Positions 1 through 5,041 of a stretch of 7,050 bases of DNA are shown in pieces. This DNA comes from Pseudomonadota bacterium (lineage in GTDB: Bacteria > Pseudomonadota > Alphaproteobacteria > Azospirillales > Azospirillaceae): assembly GCA_023416195.1 (NCBI GenBank), contig JAEZID010000573.1:1-7050 (forward strand), given 5' to 3'. How positions within the stretch are numbered: position 1 is the stretch's first letter; every line of letters starts with the position of its first letter. The position numbers and the translations under genes were made by a program. The notes under the pieces were generated by a model that searched no databases, was not told where the DNA came from, and worked only from the letters and a program-made list of their open reading frames with translations.

Positions 1-76
1 CCACCACCCCGTGCCCGGCAAGAAGCGCGGCAAGGGCGGCGCGGGGCATCGGGGAAAACGACCGGCAACGTCGTAA
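1..76 (+). CDS. C-terminal tail of an unidentified basic protein (partial)
   Basis: Reading from base 2, an open frame enters from the left edge and ends at TAA 74-76. The 24 visible residues are rich in Lys, Arg and Gly, with short GKKRGKGG-like runs, and end in PATS. No catalytic domain is inside the window. Such basic, glycine-rich tails are common at the C-terminus of DEAD-box RNA helicases and other RNA-binding proteins, so one of these is a reasonable guess and no more. The stop lies only 2 bases before the palindromic repeat that fills the gap to gpmA, and the two genes converge. The alternative is that this frame is open by chance, since one short stop-free stretch in GC-rich DNA is weak evidence. 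Confidence 0.45.
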   Translation, partial: HHPVPGKKRGKGGAGHRGKRPATS

Positions 77-78
77 CT

Positions 79-218
79 CCCTCTCCCGCCCCGGGAGAGG
101 GAAGGGGCCCACGCGCCTGCGTGGGAAGGGTGAGGTCCCGCCAAGGGGCGGCGCGCTATTCTCGCACGCCCCTCACCCGCCCGCTAACGCGGCCACCCTC
201 TCCCGGGGCGGGAGAGGG
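79..218. repeat. Paired mirror-image palindromes (REP/BIME-like intergenic repeat)
   Basis: Bases 79-101 form a 23-bp palindrome, CCCTCTCCCG-CCC-CGGGAGAGGG. Bases 196-218 are its exact reverse complement, with GGG in place of CCC at the centre. Nested between them is a second inverted pair, GGGTGAGG at 128-135 and CCTCACCC at 171-178. The whole block could fold as two local hairpins or as one long cruciform. It fills nearly all of the gap between two convergent genes, which is where REP/BIME-type extragenic repeats usually sit. It probably acts as a transcription barrier or mRNA 3'-end stabiliser for both sides. Its size and arrangement suggest a non-autonomous repeat present in many copies, but copy number cannot be seen here. 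Confidence 0.75.
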
Positions 219-224
219 AATTTT
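196..224 (+). terminator. Possible hairpin terminator for the left-edge gene
   Basis: The right-hand palindrome (10-bp arms, 3-nt loop) is followed by AATTTT at 219-224, giving a GC-rich stem plus a short T tract on the plus strand. It lies about 120 bases after the stop at 76, and the T tract is short. On the minus strand neither palindrome is followed by a T run, so termination of gpmA here would depend on the hairpin alone or on Rho. Confidence 0.35.
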
Positions 225-231
225 CGCGACT

Positions 232-993
232 TCACGCCGCGGCGCTGCCGCCGTGCGCTGCCCCCGTCCGCTCCGGCCAATTGATCTCCTCCTGCCCGCC
301 GTCGTCGGTCAGGAAGTAGCGGCGCAAGGGGATGAGGTCGGCGCCCAGCTCATAGACCAGCGGGCGGCTGGTCGGGATCTCGAACAGCGGGATGTCGGCG
401 TCGGGCACGTTGTCCAGATGCTTCACGAGGCCGCGCAGGCTGTTGCCGTGCGCCGCCACAACCACCCGCGCGCCGAGCCGCAGCGCCGGGCACATGTTGT
501 CGCGCCAGAACGGGATCACGCGATCCGTCGTGTCCTTCAGGCTCTCGCCACGCGGCAGGTTCGCCTTGCCCAGGCCCACGTAGCGCCGGTCGCCGACCGC
601 CGAGCGCGGGTCGTCCGGTTCGATGGGCGGCGGCGGCACGTTCCAGCTGCGCCGCCAGGTGAACACCATGTCGGCGCCGTGGCGCGCCGCCGTCTCGGTC
701 TTGTTCAGCCCCTGGAGCGCGCCGTAATGGCGCTCGTTCAGGCGCCAGTGCTTGTGCACCGGCAGCCACAGACGGTCCATGTCCTCCAGCACGATGTGCA
801 GCGTCTTGATCGCCCGCTTCAGCACCGAGGTGAAGGCCACGTCGAAGTCGAATCCGGCCTGCTTCAGCAGGGCGGCGGCGTGCCGGGTCTCGGCGACGCC
901 TTGCTCCGTCAGGTCCACGTCGGTCCAGCCGGTGAACAGATCCTCGCGATTCCACACGCTCTGACCGTGCCGCAGCAGCACAAGGCGATGCAT
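232..993 (-). CDS. gpmA: 2,3-bisphosphoglycerate-dependent phosphoglycerate mutase
   Basis: The 253-aa product interconverts 3-phosphoglycerate and 2-phosphoglycerate in cytosolic glycolysis and gluconeogenesis, through a phosphohistidine intermediate primed by 2,3-bisphosphoglycerate. The histidine-phosphatase signature LLRHGQSVWN is at the N-terminus, with Arg8 and the phospho-accepting His9. The other pocket residues are present: Arg60 in SVLKRAIKT, Glu87 in LNERHYGALQGLNK, and the second histidine, His182, in AAHGNSLRGLVK. RVIPFW near 158 and the PLVYE strand near 211 also match the GpmA family, as does the length (about 250 aa in E. coli). The start at 993 lies within a few residues of the RHG motif, as usual, and has a good ribosome binding site upstream. 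The last 10 or so residues are a short Ala/Gly-rich tail. The gene is transcribed alone and converges on the repeat at 79-218. I am confident of family and function. Confidence 0.97.
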   Translation of the reverse strand: MHRLVLLRHGQSVWNREDLFTGWTDVDLTEQGVAETRHAAALLKQAGFDFDVAFTSVLKRAIKTLHIVLEDMDRLWLPVHKHWRLNERHYGALQGLNKTETAARHGADMVFTWRRSWNVPPPPIEPDDPRSAVGDRRYVGLGKANLPRGESLKDTTDRVIPFWRDNMCPALRLGARVVVAAHGNSLRGLVKHLDNVPDADIPLFEIPTSRPLVYELGADLIPLRRYFLTDDGGQEEINWPERTGAAHGGSAAA

Positions 994-1000
994 GGCTTGC

Positions 1001-1008
1001 CCTTTCCT
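1001..1008 (-). promoter_or_regulatory. Ribosome binding site of gpmA
   Basis: On the minus strand AGGAAAGG precedes the ATG at 993 with a 7-nt spacer. This supports 993 as the start and rules against any upstream extension. Confidence 0.7.
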
Positions 1009-1330
1009 GTCGCCACCTGAAGATGCAACGGCGGCCGAGGGAAAAGAGTTCCGGCGCCGCCCTGGCGACGCGTCTTTGTGTCAAAGGCGAAACAGTCCCG
1101 ACATTTTCGGAAAACAAACGCGCGCTAATCTCCCCTTTGAGCGAAACCGAACGTGACCTGGACGAATGATTCGGACCGAACAAGGCATGGCTGCGACGAC
1201 CGCGCGGGCTGGCGCGCCGGGACGGACGCAAGACCGCATGAACCGGGCCGAACCTGTCGCCGACACCGCTTCGAGGGCTTCGCTGGACGGGGGAGGCGCC
1301 GGGCGTGGTTCCGGCGCACCGACGAATGCC

Positions 1331-1356
1331 GTCGCAGCCACACTGCGACGCAGTGG
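1331..1356 (+). promoter_or_regulatory. Two overlapping, mutually exclusive hairpins in the leader
   Basis: GTCGCAG (1331-1337) pairs perfectly with CTGCGAC (1343-1349) across a 5-nt loop. The CTGC inside that right arm can instead pair with GCAG, as CCAC-A-CTGC (1338-1346) with GCAGTGG (1350-1356), leaving one bulged A and a 3-nt loop. Only one of the two can form at a time. They end 13 bases before the GAGG ribosome binding site of the winged-helix gene, so a switching or translation-modulating leader is conceivable. No ligand or leader peptide is evident. Confidence 0.35.
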
Positions 1357-1369
1357 AAACTTGCGTACC

Positions 1370-1373
1370 GAGG
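1370..1373 (+). promoter_or_regulatory. Ribosome binding site choosing the start at 1379
   Basis: GAGG with a 5-nt spacer to ATG 1379. It supports the 92-aa product over the longer reading that would begin at 1166. Confidence 0.5.
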
Positions 1374-1378
1374 CCGCC

Positions 1379-1657
1379 ATGCAGCATCATGACTCCATCT
1401 CCAGGGCCGTTTCGACCGACCGCGACATCACCCTGGAGGCGCTTCGTGTGTTCACCTACCTGAGCCGGCGGCTCCATTTCGACCGACCCGTTCCGGTGCT
1501 TCAGTCCGAACTGGCTGACGCGCTGGGCATGCAGAGGCCCAACGTCAACCGGGCCATCAAGCTGCTGGAGACCAAGCACATTCTGCTGCGGGACTCCAAG
1601 CTGGGCCGTGCGATCACGTTCCGACTGAACCCGGAACTGGAGGGCGGCCGGGCCTGA
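1379..1657 (+). CDS. Winged helix-turn-helix protein, RepL-like
   Basis: The 92-aa product is a small DNA-binding protein. Residues 16-34 form a first helix (DITLEALRVFTYLSRRLHF). Residues 39-63 form the helix-turn-helix, with the recognition-helix segment MQRPNVNRAIKLLE. Residues 66-84 form a two-strand wing ending in GRAITFRLNP. The order of helix, HTH with the MQR-NV-RAIK pattern, GR in the wing and a terminal R-L-NP closely resembles the RepL family of plasmid replication initiators and related MarR/Crp-type winged helices. On a chromosome such a protein may be a repressor or a replication or maintenance relic, and sequence alone cannot decide. It has no sensor or enzymatic domain. It is followed after 12 bases by a 114-aa gene on the same strand, so the two are almost certainly cotranscribed up to the terminator at 2035. 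Short size and self-contained transcription suggest autoregulation. Family-level confidence is fair; the biological role is unknown. Confidence 0.75.
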   Translation: MQHHDSISRAVSTDRDITLEALRVFTYLSRRLHFDRPVPVLQSELADALGMQRPNVNRAIKLLETKHILLRDSKLGRAITFRLNPELEGGRA

Positions 1658-1669
1658 TTTGGCTCCGGA

Positions 1670-2014
1670 ATGATCCTAGAAAACCGCCAACTGCTTTTTA
1701 CCAACATTGCCCTGAAGCAGGCCTTCGCCTGGTACCAGAAGGTGCCGAACCAGACCGATCTGCCCCTTGGGATCATCACCATGGTGACCCCCAAGGCCGG
1801 CGGCGGCGCGGCCGTTCAGATCCAGCAGAGCGGATCCACCAAGACGCGGGAAGTCACGTTCCTGGCCAGCAAGACGCTGGCTGTTCTTTTGCTGTTCTGC
1901 CGCCGCCAGAAAATTCCCATCCCACGCGACGCCGACAAGGACATCGGCACGTCCGACGACGGCCTGATCCTGACCATTCGCGGAACGACCGCGACGACGC
2001 CCCCGCCGCCGTAA
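1670..2014 (+). CDS. Unrecognised 114-aa protein, partner of the winged-helix gene
   Basis: I do not recognise this protein. It appears to be soluble, with no signal peptide. An N-terminal helix (residues 8-24, FTNIALKQAFAWYQKVP) leads to beta-strand-like segments (32-40 and 46-53). A basic, hydrophobic helix follows (66-80, ending LLLFCRRQ), then an IPIPRDADKDI motif (82-92), another strand (98-104) and a disordered Thr/Pro tail ending in four prolines. The motif in which a CRR-containing helix runs into IPIPR-DADK is the most distinctive feature and the one to search with. The start ATG lies 12 bases after the preceding stop with only a weak GGA in front, so translation is probably coupled to the winged-helix gene. 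The first 30 or so codons are less GC-rich than neighbouring genes. An intrinsic terminator follows 20 bases after the stop. The pairing with a small DNA-binding protein could reflect replication or maintenance, a toxin-antitoxin-like pair or a phage/plasmid remnant; none is shown. Confidence 0.7.
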   Translation: MILENRQLLFTNIALKQAFAWYQKVPNQTDLPLGIITMVTPKAGGGAAVQIQQSGSTKTREVTFLASKTLAVLLLFCRRQKIPIPRDADKDIGTSDDGLILTIRGTTATTPPPP

Positions 2015-2034
2015 GGCTATGGGCGCGTCGGCGC

Positions 2035-2061
2035 CGGCACGCTCTTCGTGCCGTTCTTTTT
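2035..2061 (+). terminator. Intrinsic terminator of the winged-helix/114-aa operon
   Basis: CGGCACG (2035-2041) pairs perfectly with CGTGCCG (2047-2053) across the loop CTCTT, followed directly by TTCTTTTT (2054-2061). This is a textbook Rho-independent terminator on the plus strand. On the minus strand the stem has no T tract, so it would not serve the convergent Nif11 gene. Confidence 0.88.
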
Positions 2062-2127
2062 GCCTTTTGTGTCTTTGTGGTGGATCCCCGATGGCCGTGC
2101 GACCTCTCGGGCCTCGGAACGCGCCCG

Positions 2128-2367
2128 CTATCCTGCGCGCCGCATTGGCCGGCGGTTGGCCGAGGCCGCCGTGCGTGGCGGCAGCCAAGCCGCCTGCGCC
2201 GCTTTCAGGGGAACGTCGTCTTCGGTGAAGCGGTAGCCATGCCCCCTGGCGAAATCGACCAGATCGGCGATCGTGCGCAACCCCGCCGACGCGCGGCGCA
2301 GCGCCGCGCTCAACGTGGGATCGGACTGGGTCGCCACCAGGAAGCGGATGTAGTCGGTTTGAGCCAT
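2128..2367 (-). CDS. Nif11-family small protein
   Basis: The 79-aa product fits the Nif11 domain over residues 5-54: an N-terminal helix with IRFL, the SDPTLSAALRRA segment, a central helix TIADLVDFARGHGY, and the characteristic RFTEDDV that precedes the last helix. The domain is known from proteins of unknown function near nitrogen-fixation genes and as the leader of some ribosomally made peptide precursors. Here no Gly-Gly cleavage site or Cys/Ser/Thr-rich core follows. The C-terminal 25 residues (AAWLPPRTAAS and a basic end) look like an ordinary short tail, and no modifying enzyme or exporter is nearby, so a stand-alone Nif11 protein is likelier than a peptide precursor. No convincing ribosome binding site precedes the ATG at 2367. 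A promoter-like AT-rich island lies about 30 bases upstream. It is downstream of glgX on the same strand but 125 bases away and probably separately transcribed. Confidence 0.75.
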   Translation of the reverse strand: MAQTDYIRFLVATQSDPTLSAALRRASAGLRTIADLVDFARGHGYRFTEDDVPLKAAQAAWLPPRTAASANRRPMRRAG

Positions 2368-2396
2368 GGGCGTAATGCTGGATTGCTGGCGTTACC

Positions 2397-2424
2397 AAAA
2401 TATTTCATTCGCCTAAAATCCAAG
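2397..2424 (-). promoter_or_regulatory. Candidate promoter of the Nif11 gene
   Basis: On the minus strand CTTGGA (2419-2424) and TATTTT (2397-2402) are 16 bases apart, in a conspicuous AT-rich island (about 2394-2423) within otherwise GC-rich DNA. The -10 lies about 30 bases before the start codon at 2367. The -35 match is only partial. Confidence 0.4.
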
Positions 2425-2434
2425 ACAACCCCGA

Positions 2435-2451
2435 TGCGGCGCGTTGCCGCA
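2435..2451 (-). terminator. Weak hairpin downstream of glgX
   Basis: On the minus strand TGCGGC and GCCGCA form a 6-bp stem with a 5-nt loop, about 40 bases after the glgX stop. What follows is only moderately T-rich (TCGGGGTTGTCTTGGATTTT), not a clean T run. It could be a weak or Rho-assisted terminator, or simply part of the tandem repeat it overlaps. Confidence 0.3.
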
Positions 2452-2476
2452 CCCGTTGCCCCGCCCGTTGCCCCAC
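2441..2476. repeat. Three 12-bp imperfect tandem repeats
   Basis: Three consecutive 12-mers read GCGTTGCCGCAC, CCGTTGCCCCGC and CCGTTGCCCCAC, sharing the core CGTTGCC. They lie between the end of glgX and the AT-rich island before the Nif11 gene. The last two copies differ at a single base, pointing to recent duplication or slippage. Confidence 0.6.
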
Positions 2477-2492
2477 CGGGCGTCATGTCCGC

Positions 2493-4760
2493 TCATTCGC
2501 CCGGCTGTTGCGCGGTTTCCGCCTCTTCCGGTTGCGCTTCGGCCGCTTGCAGGGCCACCGCCTCCGCCGTTTCGCGCAGAGCCTGCGCGGCGGCGCGCAG
2601 CGTGCTTTCGGCCCGGCGGTCGGGCATCAGCTCGAACAGCAGCAGGGACCGGCCGGTCACCGGAATCTCGTCGCCGCTGCGGGCGGTGGAGACCTCCTGT
2701 GGCTCGGGCTCGGTGGTGTCCACCAACTGAAGCCACTGGCTGCCGCCCACCACCTCCGGCAGCTTGAAGGGCACCACGTCGTGGTGGGAGTTGATGATCA
2801 GCAGCAGCGTGGCGTCCGACGCCTTCTTCTTGATGCCGGTCGCCTGCGCCCGCCCGTCCAGCAGCATGCCGAGGCAGCGCGCCATTGGGTCCTGCCACTG
2901 TTCGGTTTGCTTTTCCAAACCGGCGGGGGTGATCCAGGTGACGTCCTTCACCTCCAGGTCGGGGTTGTAGGCCCCGGTGAAGAAGCGGCCGCGGCGCAAC
3001 AGCGGGTGACTCTGCCGGAGGGCGATCAGGCGGCGGACGAAGTCGGTCAGGGCCAGCCCGTCGTCGTCGATGTTCTCCCAGTCGATCCAGCCGATCTCGT
3101 TGTCCTGGCAATAGGCGTTGTTGTTGCCGTGCTGGGTGCGGGCGAACTCGTCGCCGGCCAGGATCATCGGCGTGCCCTGCGACAGCAGCAGCGTGGCCAT
3201 AAGGTTGCGCATCTGGCGCTGGCGCAGCGCCTTGATCTCCGGGTCGTCGGTCGGCCCCTCGACCCCGTGATTCCAGGACAGGTTGTGGGAATGGCCGTCG
3301 CGGTTGTCCTCGCCGTTCGCCTCGTTGTGCTTGTCGTTGTAGGAGACGAGGTCGTTCAACGTGAAGCCGTCGTGCGCGGTGACGAAGTTCACGCTGGCCC
3401 ACGGCTTGCGGCCGCGCCGGTTGAACAGGTCGGCGGAGGCGGCCAGGCGCGTCGCCATCTCCGGCAGCTTGCCCTCGTCGCCCTTCCAGTAGGCGCGCAC
3501 GGTGTCGCGGAACTTGTCGTTCCATTCCGCCCAGCCCGGCGGGAAGCCGCCGACCTGATAGCCGCCGGGGCCGCAGTCCCAGGGCTCGGCGATCAGCTTG
3601 ACGCGGGACAGCACCGGGTCCTGCCGACAGGCGTCGAGGAAGCCGCCGCCGTGGTCGAAACCGTAGGTCTCGCGCGCCAGGATGGTGGCGAGGTCGAAGC
3701 GGAACCCGTCCACATGCATCTCGGTCACCCAATAGCGCAGGCTGTCGGTGACCATCTGAAGGACGCGCGCGTGCACGAGGTTCAGCGTGTTCCCCGTGCC
3801 GGTGTCGTTGATGTAATAGCGCGGGTCGGGGGCCAGCCGGTAATAGGAGGCGTTGTCGATCCCCTTGAACGAGAGGGTCGGCCCCATCTCGTTGCCTTCG
3901 GCGGTGTGGTTGTAGACCACGTCCAGGATCACCTCGATCCCGGCGTCGTGCAGGCGGGCGACCATCTCCTTGAACTCGTAGATGGCGCCGGACGCCAGAT
4001 AGCGCGGGTCGGGCGCGAAGAAGCTGAGGGAGTTGTACCCCCAATAGTTCCGCAGCTTCTTTTCCAGCAGATAGCGGTCGTCCACGAAGGCGTGCACCGG
4101 CAGCAGCTCCACCGCCGTCACGCCGATGGAGCGGATGTAGTCCACCACATCCTGCTGGGCGAGGCCGGCGAAGGTGCCCCGGTACTGCGGCGGCACGGCC
4201 GGGTGGCGCATGGTGTAGCCGCGCACGTGGGTCTCGTAGATGATCGTGCGTTCCCACGGGATGGCCGGGTGGCGGTCCTGGCCCCAGGTGAAGGCCGGGT
4301 CGATCACCACGCATTTCGGCATGCCGGGTGCGCTGTCGCGCCGGTCGAAGGACAGGTCGCCGCGCGGCGATCCCACGCGGTAGCCGAAATGCGCGTCCGA
4401 CCAGCGCAGCGGCCCGATCAGGTGCTTGGCGTAGGGGTCGAGCAGCAGCTTGTTCGGGTTGAAGCGGTGCCCGGCGCGCGGCTCGTACGGCCCATGCACG
4501 CGGTAGCCGTAGACGGTGCCCGGCCGGGCGTCCGGCAGATAGCCGTGCCAGACCTCGTCCGTGTATTCCGGCAGCTCGATCCGCTCCAGCTCCCGGCGGC
4601 CTTCCTGGTCGAACAGGCACAGCTCCACCTTGGTGGCGTTGGCCGAGAACAGCGCGAAGTTGACGCCCAGCCCGTCCCAGGTGGCGCCGAGCGGGTAGGG
4701 CAGGCCCTCCCGGATGCGGGAACGGCGGGAGACCTGCGGAGCGAAGGGCAGTTTCTTCAA
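2493..4760 (-). CDS. glgX: Glycogen debranching enzyme GlgX (GH13 isoamylase type)
   Basis: The 755-aa product hydrolyses alpha-1,6 branch points left in phosphorylase-limited glycogen, releasing short maltooligosaccharides in the cytosol. Residues 17-130 are the N-terminal carbohydrate-binding module (PLGATWDGLGVNFALFSA, WHGYLPDARPG, YGYRVHGP, FNPNKLLLDPYA). The GH13 barrel follows, with DVVYNH at 280-285, nucleophile Asp356 in VDGFRFDLA, acid/base Glu392 in AEPWD and stabiliser Asp464 in TAHDGFT. HNEANGEDNRDG and QHGNNNAYCQDN are also typical of the GlgX/TreX group. The catalytic set is complete. After the usual end near LLLFELMPD there is an extra tail of about 45 residues, rich in Ala and Glu and probably helical. 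I place the start at TTG 4760, just before the conserved region and behind a GAGG site. The same frame is open to another TTG at 4889, which would add 43 poorly conserved basic residues. TreX-like activity is an alternative specificity. No other glg genes are in view. Confidence 0.96.
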   Translation of the reverse strand: MKKLPFAPQVSRRSRIREGLPYPLGATWDGLGVNFALFSANATKVELCLFDQEGRRELERIELPEYTDEVWHGYLPDARPGTVYGYRVHGPYEPRAGHRFNPNKLLLDPYAKHLIGPLRWSDAHFGYRVGSPRGDLSFDRRDSAPGMPKCVVIDPAFTWGQDRHPAIPWERTIIYETHVRGYTMRHPAVPPQYRGTFAGLAQQDVVDYIRSIGVTAVELLPVHAFVDDRYLLEKKLRNYWGYNSLSFFAPDPRYLASGAIYEFKEMVARLHDAGIEVILDVVYNHTAEGNEMGPTLSFKGIDNASYYRLAPDPRYYINDTGTGNTLNLVHARVLQMVTDSLRYWVTEMHVDGFRFDLATILARETYGFDHGGGFLDACRQDPVLSRVKLIAEPWDCGPGGYQVGGFPPGWAEWNDKFRDTVRAYWKGDEGKLPEMATRLAASADLFNRRGRKPWASVNFVTAHDGFTLNDLVSYNDKHNEANGEDNRDGHSHNLSWNHGVEGPTDDPEIKALRQRQMRNLMATLLLSQGTPMILAGDEFARTQHGNNNAYCQDNEIGWIDWENIDDDGLALTDFVRRLIALRQSHPLLRRGRFFTGAYNPDLEVKDVTWITPAGLEKQTEQWQDPMARCLGMLLDGRAQATGIKKKASDATLLLIINSHHDVVPFKLPEVVGGSQWLQLVDTTEPEPQEVSTARSGDEIPVTGRSLLLFELMPDRRAESTLRAAAQALRETAEAVALQAAEAQPEEAETAQQPGE

Positions 4761-4766
4761 GACGGA

Positions 4767-4791
4767 CCTCGTGTCGGCTCGGTGTCGGCTC
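4767..4791 (-). promoter_or_regulatory. Ribosome binding site and 10-bp direct repeat before glgX
   Basis: On the minus strand GAGG (4767-4770) sits 6 bases before the TTG at 4760, and it decides that start. Immediately upstream are two exact copies of GAGCCGACAC (4771-4780 and 4782-4791), one base apart. The repeat could be a tandem binding site or a chance duplication. Confidence 0.45.
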
Positions 4792-4899
4792 AAGGGGGAG
4801 TTCGCGGCGTGAGAGCAACGCGCGAAACGGCCCGGTGATCCCTTCTCCTTCGGCTGAGCCTTCGCCGTGGGCTTTCGAGGCTCTCCCAACAGAGTGGGT

Positions 4900-4927
4900 G
4901 CCTTATGAGCATGGTCATAGTCGTCAA
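4900..4927 (-). promoter_or_regulatory. Candidate promoter of glgX
   Basis: On the minus strand TTGACG (4922-4927) is a strong -35 hexamer, and 16 bases on is TAAGGC (4900-4905), a poor -10. If used, the glgX message would carry an untranslated leader of about 130 bases before the TTG at 4760, or begin almost at the alternative start at 4889. Confidence 0.3.
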
Positions 4928-4961
4928 GGCAGGTCGCGCCCTAAGACTTACCGTGATATGC

Positions 4962-4997
4962 TCCCCCACGAAAAATAAAGGCAAATATGTTGGGGGA
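4962..4997. promoter_or_regulatory. Inverted repeat around an AT-rich core
   Basis: TCCCCCA (4962-4968) and TGGGGGA (4991-4997) are perfect 7-bp inverted arms separated by 22 bases that include an A-rich stretch (GAAAAATAAAGG). Placed between divergent genes, this resembles a dyad operator straddling a promoter. It could also be a loose stem-loop in RNA. Neither role is demonstrated. Confidence 0.4.
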
Positions 4998-5041
4998 CTG
5001 CGGAGACATCGTCGAATACTGGCGAAGAATAAGGGTGACGC

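Larger units (their letters stand above)
994..1378. other. Divergent intergenic region, gpmA / winged-helix gene
   Basis: This 385-bp spacer must hold the promoters for both flanking genes. The stretch 1079-1145 is clearly less GC-rich than its surroundings and is the likeliest promoter zone. On the minus strand it has a perfect TTGACA hexamer (1079-1084), but no convincing -10 at the right distance. On the plus strand TAATCT at 1126-1131 could be a -10, but its -35 is poor. A short palindrome CGAATGATTCG lies at 1163-1173. From 1166 onward the frame of the winged-helix gene is open, so a 71-residue N-terminal extension is formally possible. That stretch reads as low-complexity Ala/Gly/Arg with weaker third-position bias, and I leave it non-coding. 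Paired hairpin sequences sit at 1331-1356. Confidence 0.5.

Noticed and set aside
121..1020. A 299-codon plus-strand frame over gpmA
   Set aside because: It runs antisense to a well-conserved gpmA and starts inside the palindromic repeat; its product is Arg/Gln/His-rich without a domain.
1056..1084. Sigma-70 promoter for gpmA built on the perfect TTGACA (minus strand)
   Set aside because: At 16-18 bases downstream the sequence is all G/C (GGCGGC-like), so there is no credible -10.
1166..1378. N-terminal extension of the winged-helix gene from ATG 1166
   Set aside because: The added 71 residues are low-complexity, third-position bias is weak, and ATG 1379 has its own ribosome binding site and sits close to the conserved domain.
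2128..2367. Nif11-leader peptide (natural product) precursor
   Set aside because: No Gly-Gly-type cleavage site, no Cys/Ser/Thr-rich core, and no modification or export genes nearby.
1676..2398. A 240-codon minus-strand frame running past the Nif11 gene
   Set aside because: It overlaps the Nif11 gene in another phase, crosses the terminator and the antisense of the 114-aa gene, and its translation is Arg/Gly/His-rich.
2413..4818. An 801-codon minus-strand frame in another phase of glgX
   Set aside because: Same-strand shadow frame with an Arg/Ala/Pro/Gly-rich translation; the catalytic motifs belong to the other frame.
2508..4838. A 776-codon open frame antisense to glgX (plus strand)
   Set aside because: It mirrors the codon pattern of glgX in high-GC DNA, gives a Val/Gly/His/Arg-rich translation with no recognisable domain, and glgX has all its family motifs on the other strand.
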